DNA of 64,000 nt from Zeaxanthinibacter enoshimensis (GCF_004362865.1 NZ_SNYI01000003.1:496001-560000); one strand, 5' to 3'. Shown: positions 1 through 8,772, counted from the stretch's first letter. The notes: generated by a model from the letters alone, not told the origin. Translations and numbers: made by a program.

Positions 1-1142
1 AGGTCTGTTTCAATACCCATGGTCTGCAACAGGGGAGCCACGATAGAGGCGGTGGTGATCAGGGCAACGGTCGAAGAACCCTGTGCTGTTTTTATAGCCG
101 CACAGAGCAGGAAAGGTAACCAGATGCCCAGGTTAGCACTGGCCAGGGTATCGGCCAGGATGGCGGCAATACCGCTGTTCTGCAAAATGGTTCCGAATAT
201 CCCACCGGCCCCTGTGATCAGGATGATATTAGAAGCATCCCCCAGGGATTTCCCAACCCAGCCGGTAGTAGAAAGAATTTCATTATCCCATTTCCGGGGA
301 AGTGTAAACGCGAGGAACATTCCAATGATCAGTGCGATAACAGGTGACCCGACAAAGGAAACCAGTTGAACCCATCCCGCTTCTGGATCGGTCTTCCCGT
401 AATTGAAGTCGACCAGCGATTTCCCGACTATCAGGATAATGGGGATCAGGATTGGCAGGAAGGAGCGAAAAGCGGAGGGTGCGGTTTTCATTTTATCCCG
501 GATGAATTCTTCGGTGATATCCGGGTTAGGATCTATATAGTGTTTAGAAGCTATTTTCTTGCAGTAGATAATGGCAGGGATCAGGGACAGGATCCCTACA
601 ACCAGGCCGACCAGCATGACCAGTCCCACATCAGCGTCAAGAATACCTGCTGCAGCGATAGGACCGGGGGTGGGGGGAACCAGGACGTGGGTGATCATTA
701 ACCCAAGCATCAGGGCCACGGCAGTACCGACAATAGAAAGCCCGGCTTTTTTGGAAAGGCTTTTATTCAATGGATTCAGAATGATGAAACCGCTGTCTGC
801 GAATACAGGGATAGACACTATAAACCCGACAATACCCATGGCTTCGTGCACTCTTTTTGCACCAATAAGCTTCAGAACTTTCTCCGCAAGTTTAAATGCA
901 CCCCCGGAATGCTCCAGGAATGCTCCGATGATAACTCCCAGGATAATGACAACCCCGATCTTCCCCAGGGTAATACCAAAACCATCATTGATAGATTGAA
1001 CAATGGTATCCAGGTTCATTCCTGAGAACAGGGCGAAGAACAGGGCAGCCCCCAACAGGGCTAAAAAGGGATGTACGTTGAGTTTTGCGGTCAGTACGAT
1101 AATCAGGATCACACTGAGCAATAACAGGAGTATCGGGATCAT
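1..1142 (-). CDS. GntP-family permease (gluconate/hydroxyacid:H+ symporter), 3' part missing
   Basis: Inner-membrane permease for gluconate or a related hydroxy acid (glycerate, D-serine type substrates are also known in the family). The reading frame is open from the ATG at 1142 down to base 1, so about 380 residues are seen and the C-terminus lies outside the window. The protein is almost wholly hydrophobic, starts MIPILLLLLSVILIIV, and has two GntP signatures: DSGFIILNPLNKSLSK near residue 115 and HVLVPPTPGPIAAAG near residue 150. An in-frame ATG at 1184 would add 14 polar residues; neither start has a clear ribosome binding site. Divergent from trxB. The family is sure; the substrate cannot be read from the sequence. 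Confidence 0.9.
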   Translation of the reverse strand, partial: MIPILLLLLSVILIIVLTAKLNVHPFLALLGAALFFALFSGMNLDTIVQSINDGFGITLGKIGVVIILGVIIGAFLEHSGGAFKLAEKVLKLIGAKRVHEAMGIVGFIVSIPVFADSGFIILNPLNKSLSKKAGLSIVGTAVALMLGLMITHVLVPPTPGPIAAAGILDADVGLVMLVGLVVGILSLIPAIIYCKKIASKHYIDPNPDITEEFIRDKMKTAPSAFRSFLPILIPIILIVGKSLVDFNYGKTDPEAGWVQLVSFVGSPVIALIIGMFLAFTLPRKWDNEILSTTGWVGKSLGDASNIILITGAGGIFGTILQNSGIAAILADTLASANLGIWLPFLLCAAIKTAQGSSTVALITTASIVAPLLQTMGIETD

Positions 1143-1355
1143 GTGGTTGGTTTTATGGTTAAGTACCCCTGGGTTCCGGGTCATTTAAGGTATTCAAGGT
1201 ATTATCTTTGCTGCAGTTCACAAAACAACTCACCTTATTAATTGTAATTATGAATTATAAAGGTTTAAAAATGTAGTGATTAGGGAGATGTTGAACGTAC
1301 GTTTAAGGAGTTAATTCCTCCATGGATTCCATTATAGAACTATCATAACTTTTGA

Positions 1356-1363
1356 TATCTTTG
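1356..1363 (+). promoter_or_regulatory. Candidate -7 element for trxB
   Basis: TATCTTTG matches the Bacteroidota -7 consensus TAnnTTTG and lies 63 nt before the trxB ATG. No good TTTG -33 element is seen at the expected spacing, so this is only a candidate. A second copy of TATCTTTG is at 1203-1210. Confidence 0.35.
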
Positions 1364-1426
1364 GCCCCGTGCTTCATAGAGAAAGCCTTAATTTTACGAT
1401 CTATTAATAAAGAGAAGAACTGGATC

Positions 1427-2392
1427 ATGACAGAGAAAAGAGAACGACTGAAAACATTGATTTTAGGATCAGGTCCTGCCGGATATACAGCAGCTATTTA
1501 TGCCGCGCGTGCGGATATGAAACCCGTTATGTATACGGGGATGGAACCAGGTGGACAGTTGACCACTACCACGGAAGTTGATAACTTTCCTGGCTACCCA
1601 GATGGAGTAGATGGTCCCAGTATGATGGTTGATTTCCAGAAGCAGGCCGAGCGCTTTGGTACCGAAGTTCGCATCGGGATGGCTACGGCTGTGAAGTTCA
1701 GCGATGAGGAAGGTGGTATCCATGAAGTGACTATAGATAACGACAAAGTAGTAGAGGCCGAAGTGGTGATCATCTCAACCGGGGCATCTGCAAAATACCT
1801 GAATCTACCGAGTGAGCAACGCCTGAGAGGGGGAGGAGTATCTGCATGCGCTGTGTGTGACGGCTTTTTCTATAAAGGACAGGATGTTGCCATCGTAGGC
1901 GGGGGTGATACCGCGGCCGAAGAGGCTACTTACCTGGCCAATATCTGTAATAAGGTAACTATGCTGGTGCGAAAAGATCATATGCGGGCCTCTAAAGCTA
2001 TGCAGCACAGGGTTAATTCCACTGAGAATATCGACCTTCGATATAATACCGAAGTAGATGAGATCCTGGGAGACCAGGTGGTAGAAGGACTTCGCATGGT
2101 CAATAACCAGACCGGGGAGAAAGAAGAGATCGCTATTACAGGATTTTTCGTGGCTATAGGACACAAGCCTAACACCGATATATTTAAAGGACAAATAGAA
2201 ATGGATTCTACCGGTTATATTATAACCAAGGGTAAATCTACCAAAACTAATAAACCAGGCGTTTTTGCCAGTGGGGATGTCCAGGATAAGGAATACCGCC
2301 AGGCGGTCACAGCGGCCGGAACCGGTTGTATGGCAGCCCTGGATGCCGAACGTTACCTGGCTGCGATCAAAGCGCCGCAGGAGGTGAATTAA
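1427..2392 (+). CDS. trxB: Thioredoxin-disulfide reductase
   Basis: FAD enzyme that passes electrons from NADPH to thioredoxin in the cytoplasm. 321 residues, the usual length. N-terminal FAD motif GSGPAGYTAAIYAARA near residues 14-29, redox-active pair CAVC at Cys140/Cys143, NADPH-binding GGGDTAAEEATYLA near residue 157, and the C-terminal FAD motif FASGDVQDKEYRQAVTAAG. The frame stays open upstream to 1352, but the family N-terminus and the ATG at 1427 fix the start. Single-gene unit closed by the hairpin at 2417-2447. Confidence 0.97.
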   Translation: MTEKRERLKTLILGSGPAGYTAAIYAARADMKPVMYTGMEPGGQLTTTTEVDNFPGYPDGVDGPSMMVDFQKQAERFGTEVRIGMATAVKFSDEEGGIHEVTIDNDKVVEAEVVIISTGASAKYLNLPSEQRLRGGGVSACAVCDGFFYKGQDVAIVGGGDTAAEEATYLANICNKVTMLVRKDHMRASKAMQHRVNSTENIDLRYNTEVDEILGDQVVEGLRMVNNQTGEKEEIAITGFFVAIGHKPNTDIFKGQIEMDSTGYIITKGKSTKTNKPGVFASGDVQDKEYRQAVTAAGTGCMAALDAERYLAAIKAPQEVN

Positions 2393-2416
2393 TTAATTAT
2401 CTTAGGTATTATAACA

Positions 2417-2447
2417 TAAAAAAACCGGGAGAATCCCGGTTTTTTTA
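2417..2447. terminator. Bidirectional rho-independent terminator
   Basis: Inverted repeat AAAACCGGGA / TCCCGGTTTT with a short loop, flanked by A and T runs on the two sides. It sits between the convergent ends of trxB and the 2463-2906 gene and can serve both. Confidence 0.85.
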
Positions 2448-2462
2448 GTTGTTAGTTTGTAC

Positions 2463-2906
2463 CTAATCGATTCTTAAATAGTTTTCCGAAAAGGTCCTGT
2501 TCCCGTCTTCATCAAGTGTGATCTGGCTGTAAGTACTGTCGGTGAGGATCAGTTCAAACCTGAAGTTCCGCAATGTCTGCAGTGCTCTCATCATACTGTA
2601 ATCCCCGTATTCTATATCTTCAACCAGGTCCCGGTCTGTAATATGGTACCGGCCATAGCCAAACCGCCCTACAGTATCGTTAGGATCTGTCCTCGACCAC
2701 ATGACGCTGCCGTTATAATACATCTTAACCTGCCGATAACCATCGATAAGTTTTACGGTGTCTACTTTATCTCCATCGTAATTGTAAAAACTTTGTAGTT
2801 CCCAGGTGCCCTCCATGGTATGCATTGCATCCGGTTTTGATGTGCTGATGGTAGCTGCGGAGATTAGAATCAGCATCAAAAAAACTAATAACAGTAATTT
2901 CTTCAT
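2463..2906 (-). CDS. Exported lipocalin-like protein of unknown function
   Basis: 147 residues. Hydrophobic N-terminus (MKKLLLLVFLMLILISAATIS) looks like a signal peptide or signal anchor; no lipobox cysteine. The body opens with GTWELQSFYNYDGDKV, followed by alternating strands such as QVKMYYNGSVMWSR and FRFELILTDSTYSQITLDEDG. Gly-Thr/Ser-Trp near the mature N-terminus followed by short beta strands is typical of the small exported lipocalin-like proteins common in Bacteroidota. No catalytic residues can be named. Monocistronic and convergent with trxB. Confidence 0.75.
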   Translation of the reverse strand: MKKLLLLVFLMLILISAATISTSKPDAMHTMEGTWELQSFYNYDGDKVDTVKLIDGYRQVKMYYNGSVMWSRTDPNDTVGRFGYGRYHITDRDLVEDIEYGDYSMMRALQTLRNFRFELILTDSTYSQITLDEDGNRTFSENYLRID

Positions 2907-3020
2907 AGGTAAGGGTTTTATTGGTTACTCATTGATATCATAAAAGTTACGATTTTTTTTTAAAAGAATAACAAGAATATCCCAGATGTATTGAATAATC
3001 GTCAGTTGGTCGAAAGCGCC

Positions 3021-4070
3021 TTATTTACTGTAGTTTTGGAGAGCCACAATGAGTTGGTCAATATCCCCGGGGGTATGATTTGCATTGAGGACAAGTCGCC
3101 CGTTTTGCCCCCCGCCAGACCCGCTGTAAGGAAAATAAGTTGTCAGGATCCCGGCCAGGAATAAGTGTTCCGCCAGGGCGCCTGCTTCAAAGGTATATAC
3201 AGGATGGCCGGCAATCCTGGTAAAAGGGTGACCCGGAGGTAACAGGGATTCAAAATAAGAAATCTGCTCCTGTAATTTCAAATACTGTTGTTGGTAGAGG
3301 GCAGGAGCAGACAGGTAGGCAGCCAGATAAGCCGGGGGTATAGGGCTGGCGCCCGAAAAGAAAGGGGTATTCCTTAGTTTTTCAGTTCGTGCCCGGTTTC
3401 CGAGAATAATACCCCCGGGAATTCCCATGGCTTTATTCAGGGAAGCACAGCTGATCAGTTCAAGCGGGTTTAAGGATGCAGCAGTGTTGTATATTCCTTT
3501 GCCCCCTTCCCCGATCACGCCTATACCATGCGAATCATCCAGGACCAGGATGATCTTATCCATGGGTAATTTCTCCAGGTTGGGGAAGTCCGGATAACCA
3601 GCTCCTGTATTGTCCAGACTGTCCATAAATAACACGGGAGCTTTGGCTTGCTTCCTAGACAGGTAATCCTGCAACTCCTCCTGCAGTTGTTTCCACGACG
3701 TAAAAGGTTTCGCCTGGGCCCGGTACATGGCTGTATGCGCCTGCGGTGCGTAATATAAGGGATGGCCCTCTTCCTGTAGGCTAGTACTTAGCATCTGCCC
3801 GGCCAGATACCCGGAAGACACGGTCAGGCAGGTTTCGCTCCCTGACCACCGGGAAAGGTAAGCTTCGGCCTCCTCGTAGATACTGAGCCTGAAATTGCTG
3901 TGCCTGGAAGATCCATAACTGGTCCCGTAATGATCGAGTTTATCTTTAAGGATCTCCTTAAACTCTTTTAAATAGGGGATACCCAGGTAGGACGTGCCTC
4001 CAAAATAGTGGTAGGGACGTTGTTTTATATAGGCCAGGCGACCGTCTATATGATCAACATGAAATTTCAC
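3021..4070 (-). CDS. BioF-like PLP-dependent aminotransferase/alpha-oxoamine synthase family protein
   Basis: 349 residues, fold type I PLP enzyme closest in pattern to 8-amino-7-oxononanoate synthases. Seen: glycine-rich FGGTSYLGI near residue 23, the substrate/PLP region HYGTSYGSSRHSN, the PLP-binding Asp in LVLDDSHGIGVIGEGGKG, and the Schiff-base lysine in SLNKAMGIPGG (Lys213). It starts with GTG at 4070, overlapping the TGA of the upstream epimerase (GTGA), so the two are translationally coupled. No biotin genes are near, so a biotin role is unlikely. The partner suggests a step that consumes an amino acid freed from murein peptides, but the reaction is not known. Confidence 0.85.
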   Translation of the reverse strand: MKFHVDHIDGRLAYIKQRPYHYFGGTSYLGIPYLKEFKEILKDKLDHYGTSYGSSRHSNFRLSIYEEAEAYLSRWSGSETCLTVSSGYLAGQMLSTSLQEEGHPLYYAPQAHTAMYRAQAKPFTSWKQLQEELQDYLSRKQAKAPVLFMDSLDNTGAGYPDFPNLEKLPMDKIILVLDDSHGIGVIGEGGKGIYNTAASLNPLELISCASLNKAMGIPGGIILGNRARTEKLRNTPFFSGASPIPPAYLAAYLSAPALYQQQYLKLQEQISYFESLLPPGHPFTRIAGHPVYTFEAGALAEHLFLAGILTTYFPYSGSGGGQNGRLVLNANHTPGDIDQLIVALQNYSK

Positions 4071-5104
4071 GACAACAAAGTTACGCCGGTACCGGGTTTC
4101 TCCGGGAAGATCACTTTTCCGCTGCTGGCGATACTGACCCCGTGGGCGATGTCTTCTGCAAGCAGCATGGCACCATCCATATCCACGTAATCCAATTGAG
4201 GTAACAACTGGGCTACAGCAGAGATTCCCACTGTAGATTCCGTCATACAGCCTACCATGATCTTCAGCCCTAATTCCTTACCCCTTTTGATCATCCGTAG
4301 CGCAGGGGTCAGGCCACCGCACTTTACCAGTTTAATATTGATTCCGTGGTAATGCAATGCACATCTTTCCACGTCTGTTTCCACGATACAGCTTTCATCT
4401 GCAATTACAGGTAAAACGCTGTAGTGCATTACTTTTTCCATACCCTCCCAGTCACCTGCCGCCAGCGGTTGTTCCAGGAATTCAACCCCCAGTTCCTTTA
4501 ATACAGGGGCATTGCTGATGGTTTCCTTTGCGCTCCATGCCCCGTTGGCATCGATCCGGAAAACGGAATCCGTATGTTTTCTTAATTCCCGGACAATGGC
4601 CACATCGTCCGCCGTACCCAGTTTGATCTTGTACAATGGCCAGGGCTTCTCCTTCATTTTCGCGACCATGTTCTCAATACTGTCTATCCCGATAGTATAA
4701 TTGGTCAGCGGGTATTGTGAAGGATCAGTGCCCCACAGGCTGTACAGAGGTTCTCCCTTGATCTTCCCGTAAAGGTCGTGGGCAGCAATATCAAGCGCAC
4801 AACGGGAAAAATTGCTGATCGGTAGTTCCTTGAGAAAAGCATGAAATGCCTCCGGGTATTCAAACTGGTAGGAACAGATGGTATCTCTCTGGGCCTCTAT
4901 CTCAGCCGTCATTTGCCCGACAGAGGCATTATAATAAGAATTAGTGGTAGCCTCCCCGAAACCGGTGTGTCCGTCCTTACTGAGAGACACGATCAGGGTA
5001 TCCTGGTGGGTAATGGATTCCCGGGAAATTCTGAATGTATGTTTAAGGGGTAATTTGTAGGTAGCTAAAGATAATTGCACAGGCGTATGTTTGACTTTAC
5101 ACAC
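4067..5104 (-). CDS. L-Ala-D/L-Glu (dipeptide) epimerase, enolase superfamily
   Basis: Muconate-lactonizing-type enolase superfamily member that epimerises L-Ala-D-Glu from recycled murein. Catalytic set visible: KIK lysine in PLYKIKLGT, metal ligands Asp in RIDANGAW, Glu in FLEQPL and Asp in IADESC, and the second-base lysine in KLVKCGG. The frame is open to an ATG at 5164, but bases 5131-5158 form the terminator of the preceding gene, so that start is unlikely. I choose GTG at 5104 (346 residues), which places the family start (TYKLPLKHTFRIS) properly. GTG at 5125 is another option. Overlaps the next gene by 4 nt. Confidence 0.88.
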   Translation of the reverse strand: MCKVKHTPVQLSLATYKLPLKHTFRISRESITHQDTLIVSLSKDGHTGFGEATTNSYYNASVGQMTAEIEAQRDTICSYQFEYPEAFHAFLKELPISNFSRCALDIAAHDLYGKIKGEPLYSLWGTDPSQYPLTNYTIGIDSIENMVAKMKEKPWPLYKIKLGTADDVAIVRELRKHTDSVFRIDANGAWSAKETISNAPVLKELGVEFLEQPLAAGDWEGMEKVMHYSVLPVIADESCIVETDVERCALHYHGINIKLVKCGGLTPALRMIKRGKELGLKIMVGCMTESTVGISAVAQLLPQLDYVDMDGAMLLAEDIAHGVSIASSGKVIFPEKPGTGVTLLS

Positions 5105-5130
5105 TAAGATACATAATGAATCCACATAGA

Positions 5131-5158
5131 AAAGAAAATCCCGGGAGAGATCCCGGGA
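5131..5158 (-). terminator. Rho-independent terminator after the DUF2807 gene
   Basis: On the minus strand TCCCGGGA-TCTC-TCCCGGGA is followed by TTTTCTTTTC. It ends transcription of the 5190-5912 gene and lies just before the start of the epimerase. Confidence 0.8.
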
Positions 5159-5189
5159 CATCATGGTTGGTCAGAAACAAATGGATAGA

Positions 5190-5912
5190 TCAGTCCCTGG
5201 AGATGTTGCCTGAAACAGACTTATTCTTATGAACAGCTGCTTCCCCGCTGTAACTGATGTTGGCCCCTGAACTGGCATCAGCTGTAAGATCGTCGGAAAC
5301 ATTGACATGTACGTTGGAACCGCTGCTCGCATCGGCATTACATCTTTTGCTCCGCATGTCGGCTGCACGGACATTAGAACCACTGCTGCTGTCTACGTGC
5401 AGCATATTGGATTCTCCTTTCAGGTTTACCACGGATCCGCTGCTGCTATCAAGATCAATTTCATCCGCGTATAATTCCAGGTCAAGGTCTGCACCGCTGC
5501 TGGCATTTATGTCGATCCGGTCCCCGTTGAGTCCTTCTGTGGTAACCAGGCTGGATCCACTGGAACCCCTTAAGGCCGTGATGGCAGGAAGGGATACGTA
5601 TACTTTCTTGGTTGCCCTCCCAATATTTTCTATGGCATGAACTTTTAGTTCACCCTTCCGGATATCCGTTCCGATGAGGTCAATAATATTCTCATCTCCT
5701 TCTACAGTTATTTCAAAGTCATCAGCCTGGGTGACGTAGACTTCAATTCCTTCTGAAGCCTGGATCTCTGTAAAAGGTTCGGTAATTTCTCTCCTGTCTT
5801 CAACGACATTGCCATTTCCACTCTTGCCTTCTGCGAAACTGATATCGAATCCGCACGAACAGGCAAATAATGCCAATAATAATCCGAGGGTAATTCTTGC
5901 TAGTGTTGTCAT
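5190..5912 (-). CDS. DUF2807 (head GIN domain) lipoprotein
   Basis: 240 residues. Lipoprotein signal LLLALFACSCG, then a DUF2807 domain from about residue 45 (FTEIQASEGIEVYVTQ) to the end. The domain is a right-handed beta-helix, and the repeat is obvious: SSGSSLV, SSGADLD, SSGSVVN, SSGSNVR, SSGSNVH, SSGANIS appear about every 16-20 residues, one per rung. Family members are surface-exposed or periplasmic and often sit next to PspC proteins, as here. Function not established. It follows the PspC gene after a 146-nt gap containing an inverted repeat, so it may also have its own promoter. Confidence 0.9.
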   Translation of the reverse strand: MTTLARITLGLLLALFACSCGFDISFAEGKSGNGNVVEDRREITEPFTEIQASEGIEVYVTQADDFEITVEGDENIIDLIGTDIRKGELKVHAIENIGRATKKVYVSLPAITALRGSSGSSLVTTEGLNGDRIDINASSGADLDLELYADEIDLDSSSGSVVNLKGESNMLHVDSSSGSNVRAADMRSKRCNADASSGSNVHVNVSDDLTADASSGANISYSGEAAVHKNKSVSGNISRD

Positions 5913-6012
5913 GTTAGTTGTTTTAATATGTAATGGTTATCAGGTTAATCCGGGGTCATAAATCCACCCACGGGACAGCGATACTAAATTCGCTTACTAT
6001 ATCTTTAATTCA

Positions 6013-6027
6013 CAGTCTTAAAGACTG
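6013..6027. repeat. Short inverted repeat in the PspC-DUF2807 gap
   Basis: CAGTCTT-A-AAGACTG, 7-bp arms around one base, in the 146-nt gap between the PspC gene and the DUF2807 lipoprotein gene. It could be an operator or a weak attenuator; there is no T-run. Confidence 0.4.
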
Positions 6028-6058
6028 AGTTGTCAATACAAGGGACTGAATTGCGGGA

Positions 6059-7789
6059 TTATAATTCGTTCGTACGCATCCGTACCCCTTCTTCATTGAT
6101 CTTGAGTTCAAAACTGTCTGTTTCATCCTTGATCTTGATATCGATACCTTCATTATCAATACTGATCCGGTTGTTCTCTCCGTCTTCCTTACCTGCCGGT
6201 AACTCCTCTTCCGGGCAATCCAGGCATTGTAATTCTCCGTCAGCTTTCATCTGCCAGTGTTGTCCTATCATTTTATTCCGGTAGAAATCTCGGTCATACC
6301 GGGTACCGCGTCCTATATGACCCTGCGTACTGCGGTCCAGACGAACGACTGTGCCTTCAGGGATATAGAGCACAGCTGTTACTTCCTGGTCCCTGACCTT
6401 ATTGGAAGGATCCGTAACCAGGTGATCGTCTAACAGCAACAACCCGTCTTTCTGCTCGTAAGAGTATTGGATCGCTTCGGCCCTGCTGCGGGCGTCCGGT
6501 ACTGAATTGCCGTCGGCATCTTTTCTTACGTGGATGCGGAACAGTGAATCTTCAGAGACTTTCAGGTTAAACTGTACATCGTCGGAGTAGAGTAAAGGAT
6601 CACCGGCTTCATCATAGATCATCTTCATCCGGTCTATTCCCATACGCTGAGCGTTCCTGTCATACAGTTCATTAGAACGCATCTGGATCTGCAGGGTATC
6701 CGGGGAGTTCATGGTAAATAATTCCTCCATGGTACTGGAACTGCTGCTGAAAGCGTGAGAGGAAGCTTGCTGTATGCCTAATACCATCAGGGTGATCAGG
6801 GAGATCAGCCAAAGTCCGAGCAAAGAGAATTTAGCTACCCTGCCCATAGAATTCAGGTTATTGACCAGGATCTTCAGACCCAGGTACAGCAGGAAAAAGA
6901 ACGGAATCCCGAATGCCAGGAAGATCATAAGGCTAACCAACCAGAACGGTGCCACTGTAGAATTCAGCATGTCAAAGAAATCTACCCCGGGAATATGGAT
7001 GATATCAGCAATCCCTACGGTGAACATGCCGATAAAGAGGCCTATCAATGCTGTTGCGCCAATAATGATCAACAGGATCCCGATAAATTTCCCGATCACC
7101 TTAAAGACGAACAGGATCAGGTCGCCCAGGGAGTCAAAAAAAGACCGGGTACCATTTTTTACCTTAGTACCAACCTTTTCATAGTCCACGTTTTTTACGC
7201 GTTCGCTCACATCCTCAAATCCTTCTTTCACCTTGCGCTCGATATTGGAAATGTTTACCGGTTCGCCGGTCATATCCAGCTTTTGGGAGGTCGTTTTCGC
7301 TTCCGGAACCAGGATCCACAGCAAAATGTAAGCGATGAAACCAAATCCAGTGAAAACGGCCAGTAACAAGAACAGCAGCCGGATCCAGAGTTTGTCAATA
7401 CCCAGGTAGTATTCCAGCCCGGCACAGACTCCTCCTATATATTTATTATCGGTATCCCTGTAAAGACGCTTGATCCTTCCGGGTCTGGTTTTCTCAGCTC
7501 TTGGCACATCCTCGAAGATATCCTCATCTACCATATAATCTTCCGGCTGGCCCATTACGGCGATCACGGCTTCTACCTCTTTCATAGTGATCACCTGCCT
7601 GTCGTTTTCCATTTTTTCCTGGAACAACTCCGCGATACGCGCCTCGATATCCGCGATGATCTCGTCACTGCCAGGGGTGCCGGAAAAAGAGCGGCGGATA
7701 GCCTCCAGGTAGTGCTGTAATTTTATAAAGGCTTCTTCATCTATGTGAAAAAGTATATTGGCGAGGTTTATATTTACTGTCTTATTCAT
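6059..7789 (-). CDS. PspC domain membrane protein (envelope stress)
   Basis: 576 residues. Order: cytoplasmic N-terminal helical region (residues 1-95, with ADIEARIAELFQEKM and MGQPEDYM, like the DUF1700/HAAS region often joined to PspC), PspC domain about 105-165 (YRDTDNKYIGGVCAGLEYYLG, then a membrane helix ending ILLWILVPEA), an amphipathic linker, four hydrophobic segments between about 225 and 340, and an extracytoplasmic C-terminal half rich in beta strands. It starts 2 nt after the PadR gene stop, so the two are one operon. PspC proteins sense or answer membrane damage; the C-terminal half may be the sensing part (inference). Confidence 0.9.
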   Translation of the reverse strand: MNKTVNINLANILFHIDEEAFIKLQHYLEAIRRSFSGTPGSDEIIADIEARIAELFQEKMENDRQVITMKEVEAVIAVMGQPEDYMVDEDIFEDVPRAEKTRPGRIKRLYRDTDNKYIGGVCAGLEYYLGIDKLWIRLLFLLLAVFTGFGFIAYILLWILVPEAKTTSQKLDMTGEPVNISNIERKVKEGFEDVSERVKNVDYEKVGTKVKNGTRSFFDSLGDLILFVFKVIGKFIGILLIIIGATALIGLFIGMFTVGIADIIHIPGVDFFDMLNSTVAPFWLVSLMIFLAFGIPFFFLLYLGLKILVNNLNSMGRVAKFSLLGLWLISLITLMVLGIQQASSHAFSSSSSTMEELFTMNSPDTLQIQMRSNELYDRNAQRMGIDRMKMIYDEAGDPLLYSDDVQFNLKVSEDSLFRIHVRKDADGNSVPDARSRAEAIQYSYEQKDGLLLLDDHLVTDPSNKVRDQEVTAVLYIPEGTVVRLDRSTQGHIGRGTRYDRDFYRNKMIGQHWQMKADGELQCLDCPEEELPAGKEDGENNRISIDNEGIDIKIKDETDSFELKINEEGVRMRTNEL

Positions 7790-7791
7790 CG

Positions 7792-8127
7792 TTAGTTATT
7801 TTTATCATTTGTTACCAGGTTCACCGCGTTCCTGAGCTCATCCCAGGTGGTATTCAACTCGGTGAGGAAGATTTTGCCGGTTTCGGTCAGCCCGTAGTAT
7901 TTCCTGGGCGGACCTGATGTAGATTCTTCCCAGCGGTAATTGAGGAGGCCCGCATTCTTGAGTCGAGTCAGCAAGGGATAAATAGTACCCTCCACTACCA
8001 GCATTTTGGCATCTTTCAGGGTATCCAGAATTTCTGAAGCATACTTGTCTTCTCCCTCCAGGATAGAAAGGATACAATACTCCAACACCCCTTTACGCAT
8101 CTGCGCTTTTGTGTTTTCTATATTCAT
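7792..8127 (-). CDS. PadR-family transcriptional regulator
   Basis: 111 residues, the short PadR type with one winged helix and a short C-terminal helix. Signatures: KGVLEYCILSILEGEDKYASEILD, the wing with VVEGTIYPLLTRLKNAGLL, and PPRKYYGLTETGK. It is directly upstream of the PspC gene and probably represses its own operon, as PadR proteins coupled to membrane-stress genes often do (inference). Confidence 0.95.
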   Translation of the reverse strand: MNIENTKAQMRKGVLEYCILSILEGEDKYASEILDTLKDAKMLVVEGTIYPLLTRLKNAGLLNYRWEESTSGPPRKYYGLTETGKIFLTELNTTWDELRNAVNLVTNDKNN

Positions 8128-8202
8128 AATTTCATGATTCTATAAGTTTGACTGTTCGTTTTTTGATGATTCATTATTGTTGGTCAGTGTTTGTCGATAG
8201 CA

Positions 8203-8229
8203 GGGGGTTTGATGAGGACCCCCGGGGGT
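8203..8229. repeat. Three-part G/C repeat able to form two exclusive hairpins
   Basis: GGGGGT (8203-8208), ACCCCC (8218-8223) and GGGGGT (8224-8229). The middle element is complementary to both flanks, so it can pair with either one. It is in the leader before the PadR gene and after the DUF4870 gene. Confidence 0.4.
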
Positions 8230-8270
8230 AAAAGCTATCTTCGTTATTAAATGTTTCAATTTGTTTCATG

Positions 8271-8747
8271 TTATTTGATAAACCTGATCGTGGCCGGGTA
8301 TTCATAAAACTGCCCTTCATGGGTCCTGATGGTCGCGATGATCGTAAACACGATATTCACCAGGCTGAGGCCCAGCTGCATTAATCCGATAAGACCTACT
8401 GGCCACCAAAAGATTCCTTTGCCGAAATCCAAGTTATCGAATTCAATGTCCACTCCTTCAAAATTGTTGTACTCGGCCAGGTTCCAGAACCCCACTTCAA
8501 AGATCTCAGGTAGTACCCCCATCGCAAAAGGGATGAGGATAATGCCCAGGACCACGGAGTATAACAGCAGGCTGATCTGGAAGTTAAGTGCTTGTTTCCC
8601 GTTGTAATCCACGAATTCGTGTTCTTCTTTATTTGCCAGCCAGATCACCAGGGGAGCAATGATGTTCCCGAAAGGGATCAGGTAGCGGCTGAAGGTCGAG
8701 GCATGTACTAAAGCCGAGAGGTTACGTTGATGTTTGGTAATGGTCAT
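8271..8747 (-). CDS. DUF4870 (Tic20-like) membrane protein
   Basis: 158 residues, three to four hydrophobic segments. Family marks: NLSALVHASTFSRYLIPFGNIIAPLVIWLANK, then HEFVDYNGKQALNFQISLLLYS. A membrane protein of unknown function. It has its own promoter (8773-8805) and lies 143 nt upstream of the PadR gene on the same strand, so it may be the first gene of the envelope operon. Confidence 0.9.
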   Translation of the reverse strand: MTITKHQRNLSALVHASTFSRYLIPFGNIIAPLVIWLANKEEHEFVDYNGKQALNFQISLLLYSVVLGIILIPFAMGVLPEIFEVGFWNLAEYNNFEGVDIEFDNLDFGKGIFWWPVGLIGLMQLGLSLVNIVFTIIATIRTHEGQFYEYPATIRFIK

Positions 8748-8772
8748 TGTTAAGGCATATTAGTTTCTTATG

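Noticed and set aside
19-1188. Four overlapping plus-strand open frames at the left edge
   Set aside because: They are antisense to one continuous minus-strand GntP permease frame with clear family motifs.
1203-1210. TATCTTTG as a second trxB promoter
   Set aside because: More than 200 nt from trxB and no -33 element; kept only as a note.
3021-4070. Biotin synthesis gene bioF
   Set aside because: Only the fold agrees; there are no bio genes nearby and the gene is coupled to an Ala-Glu epimerase.
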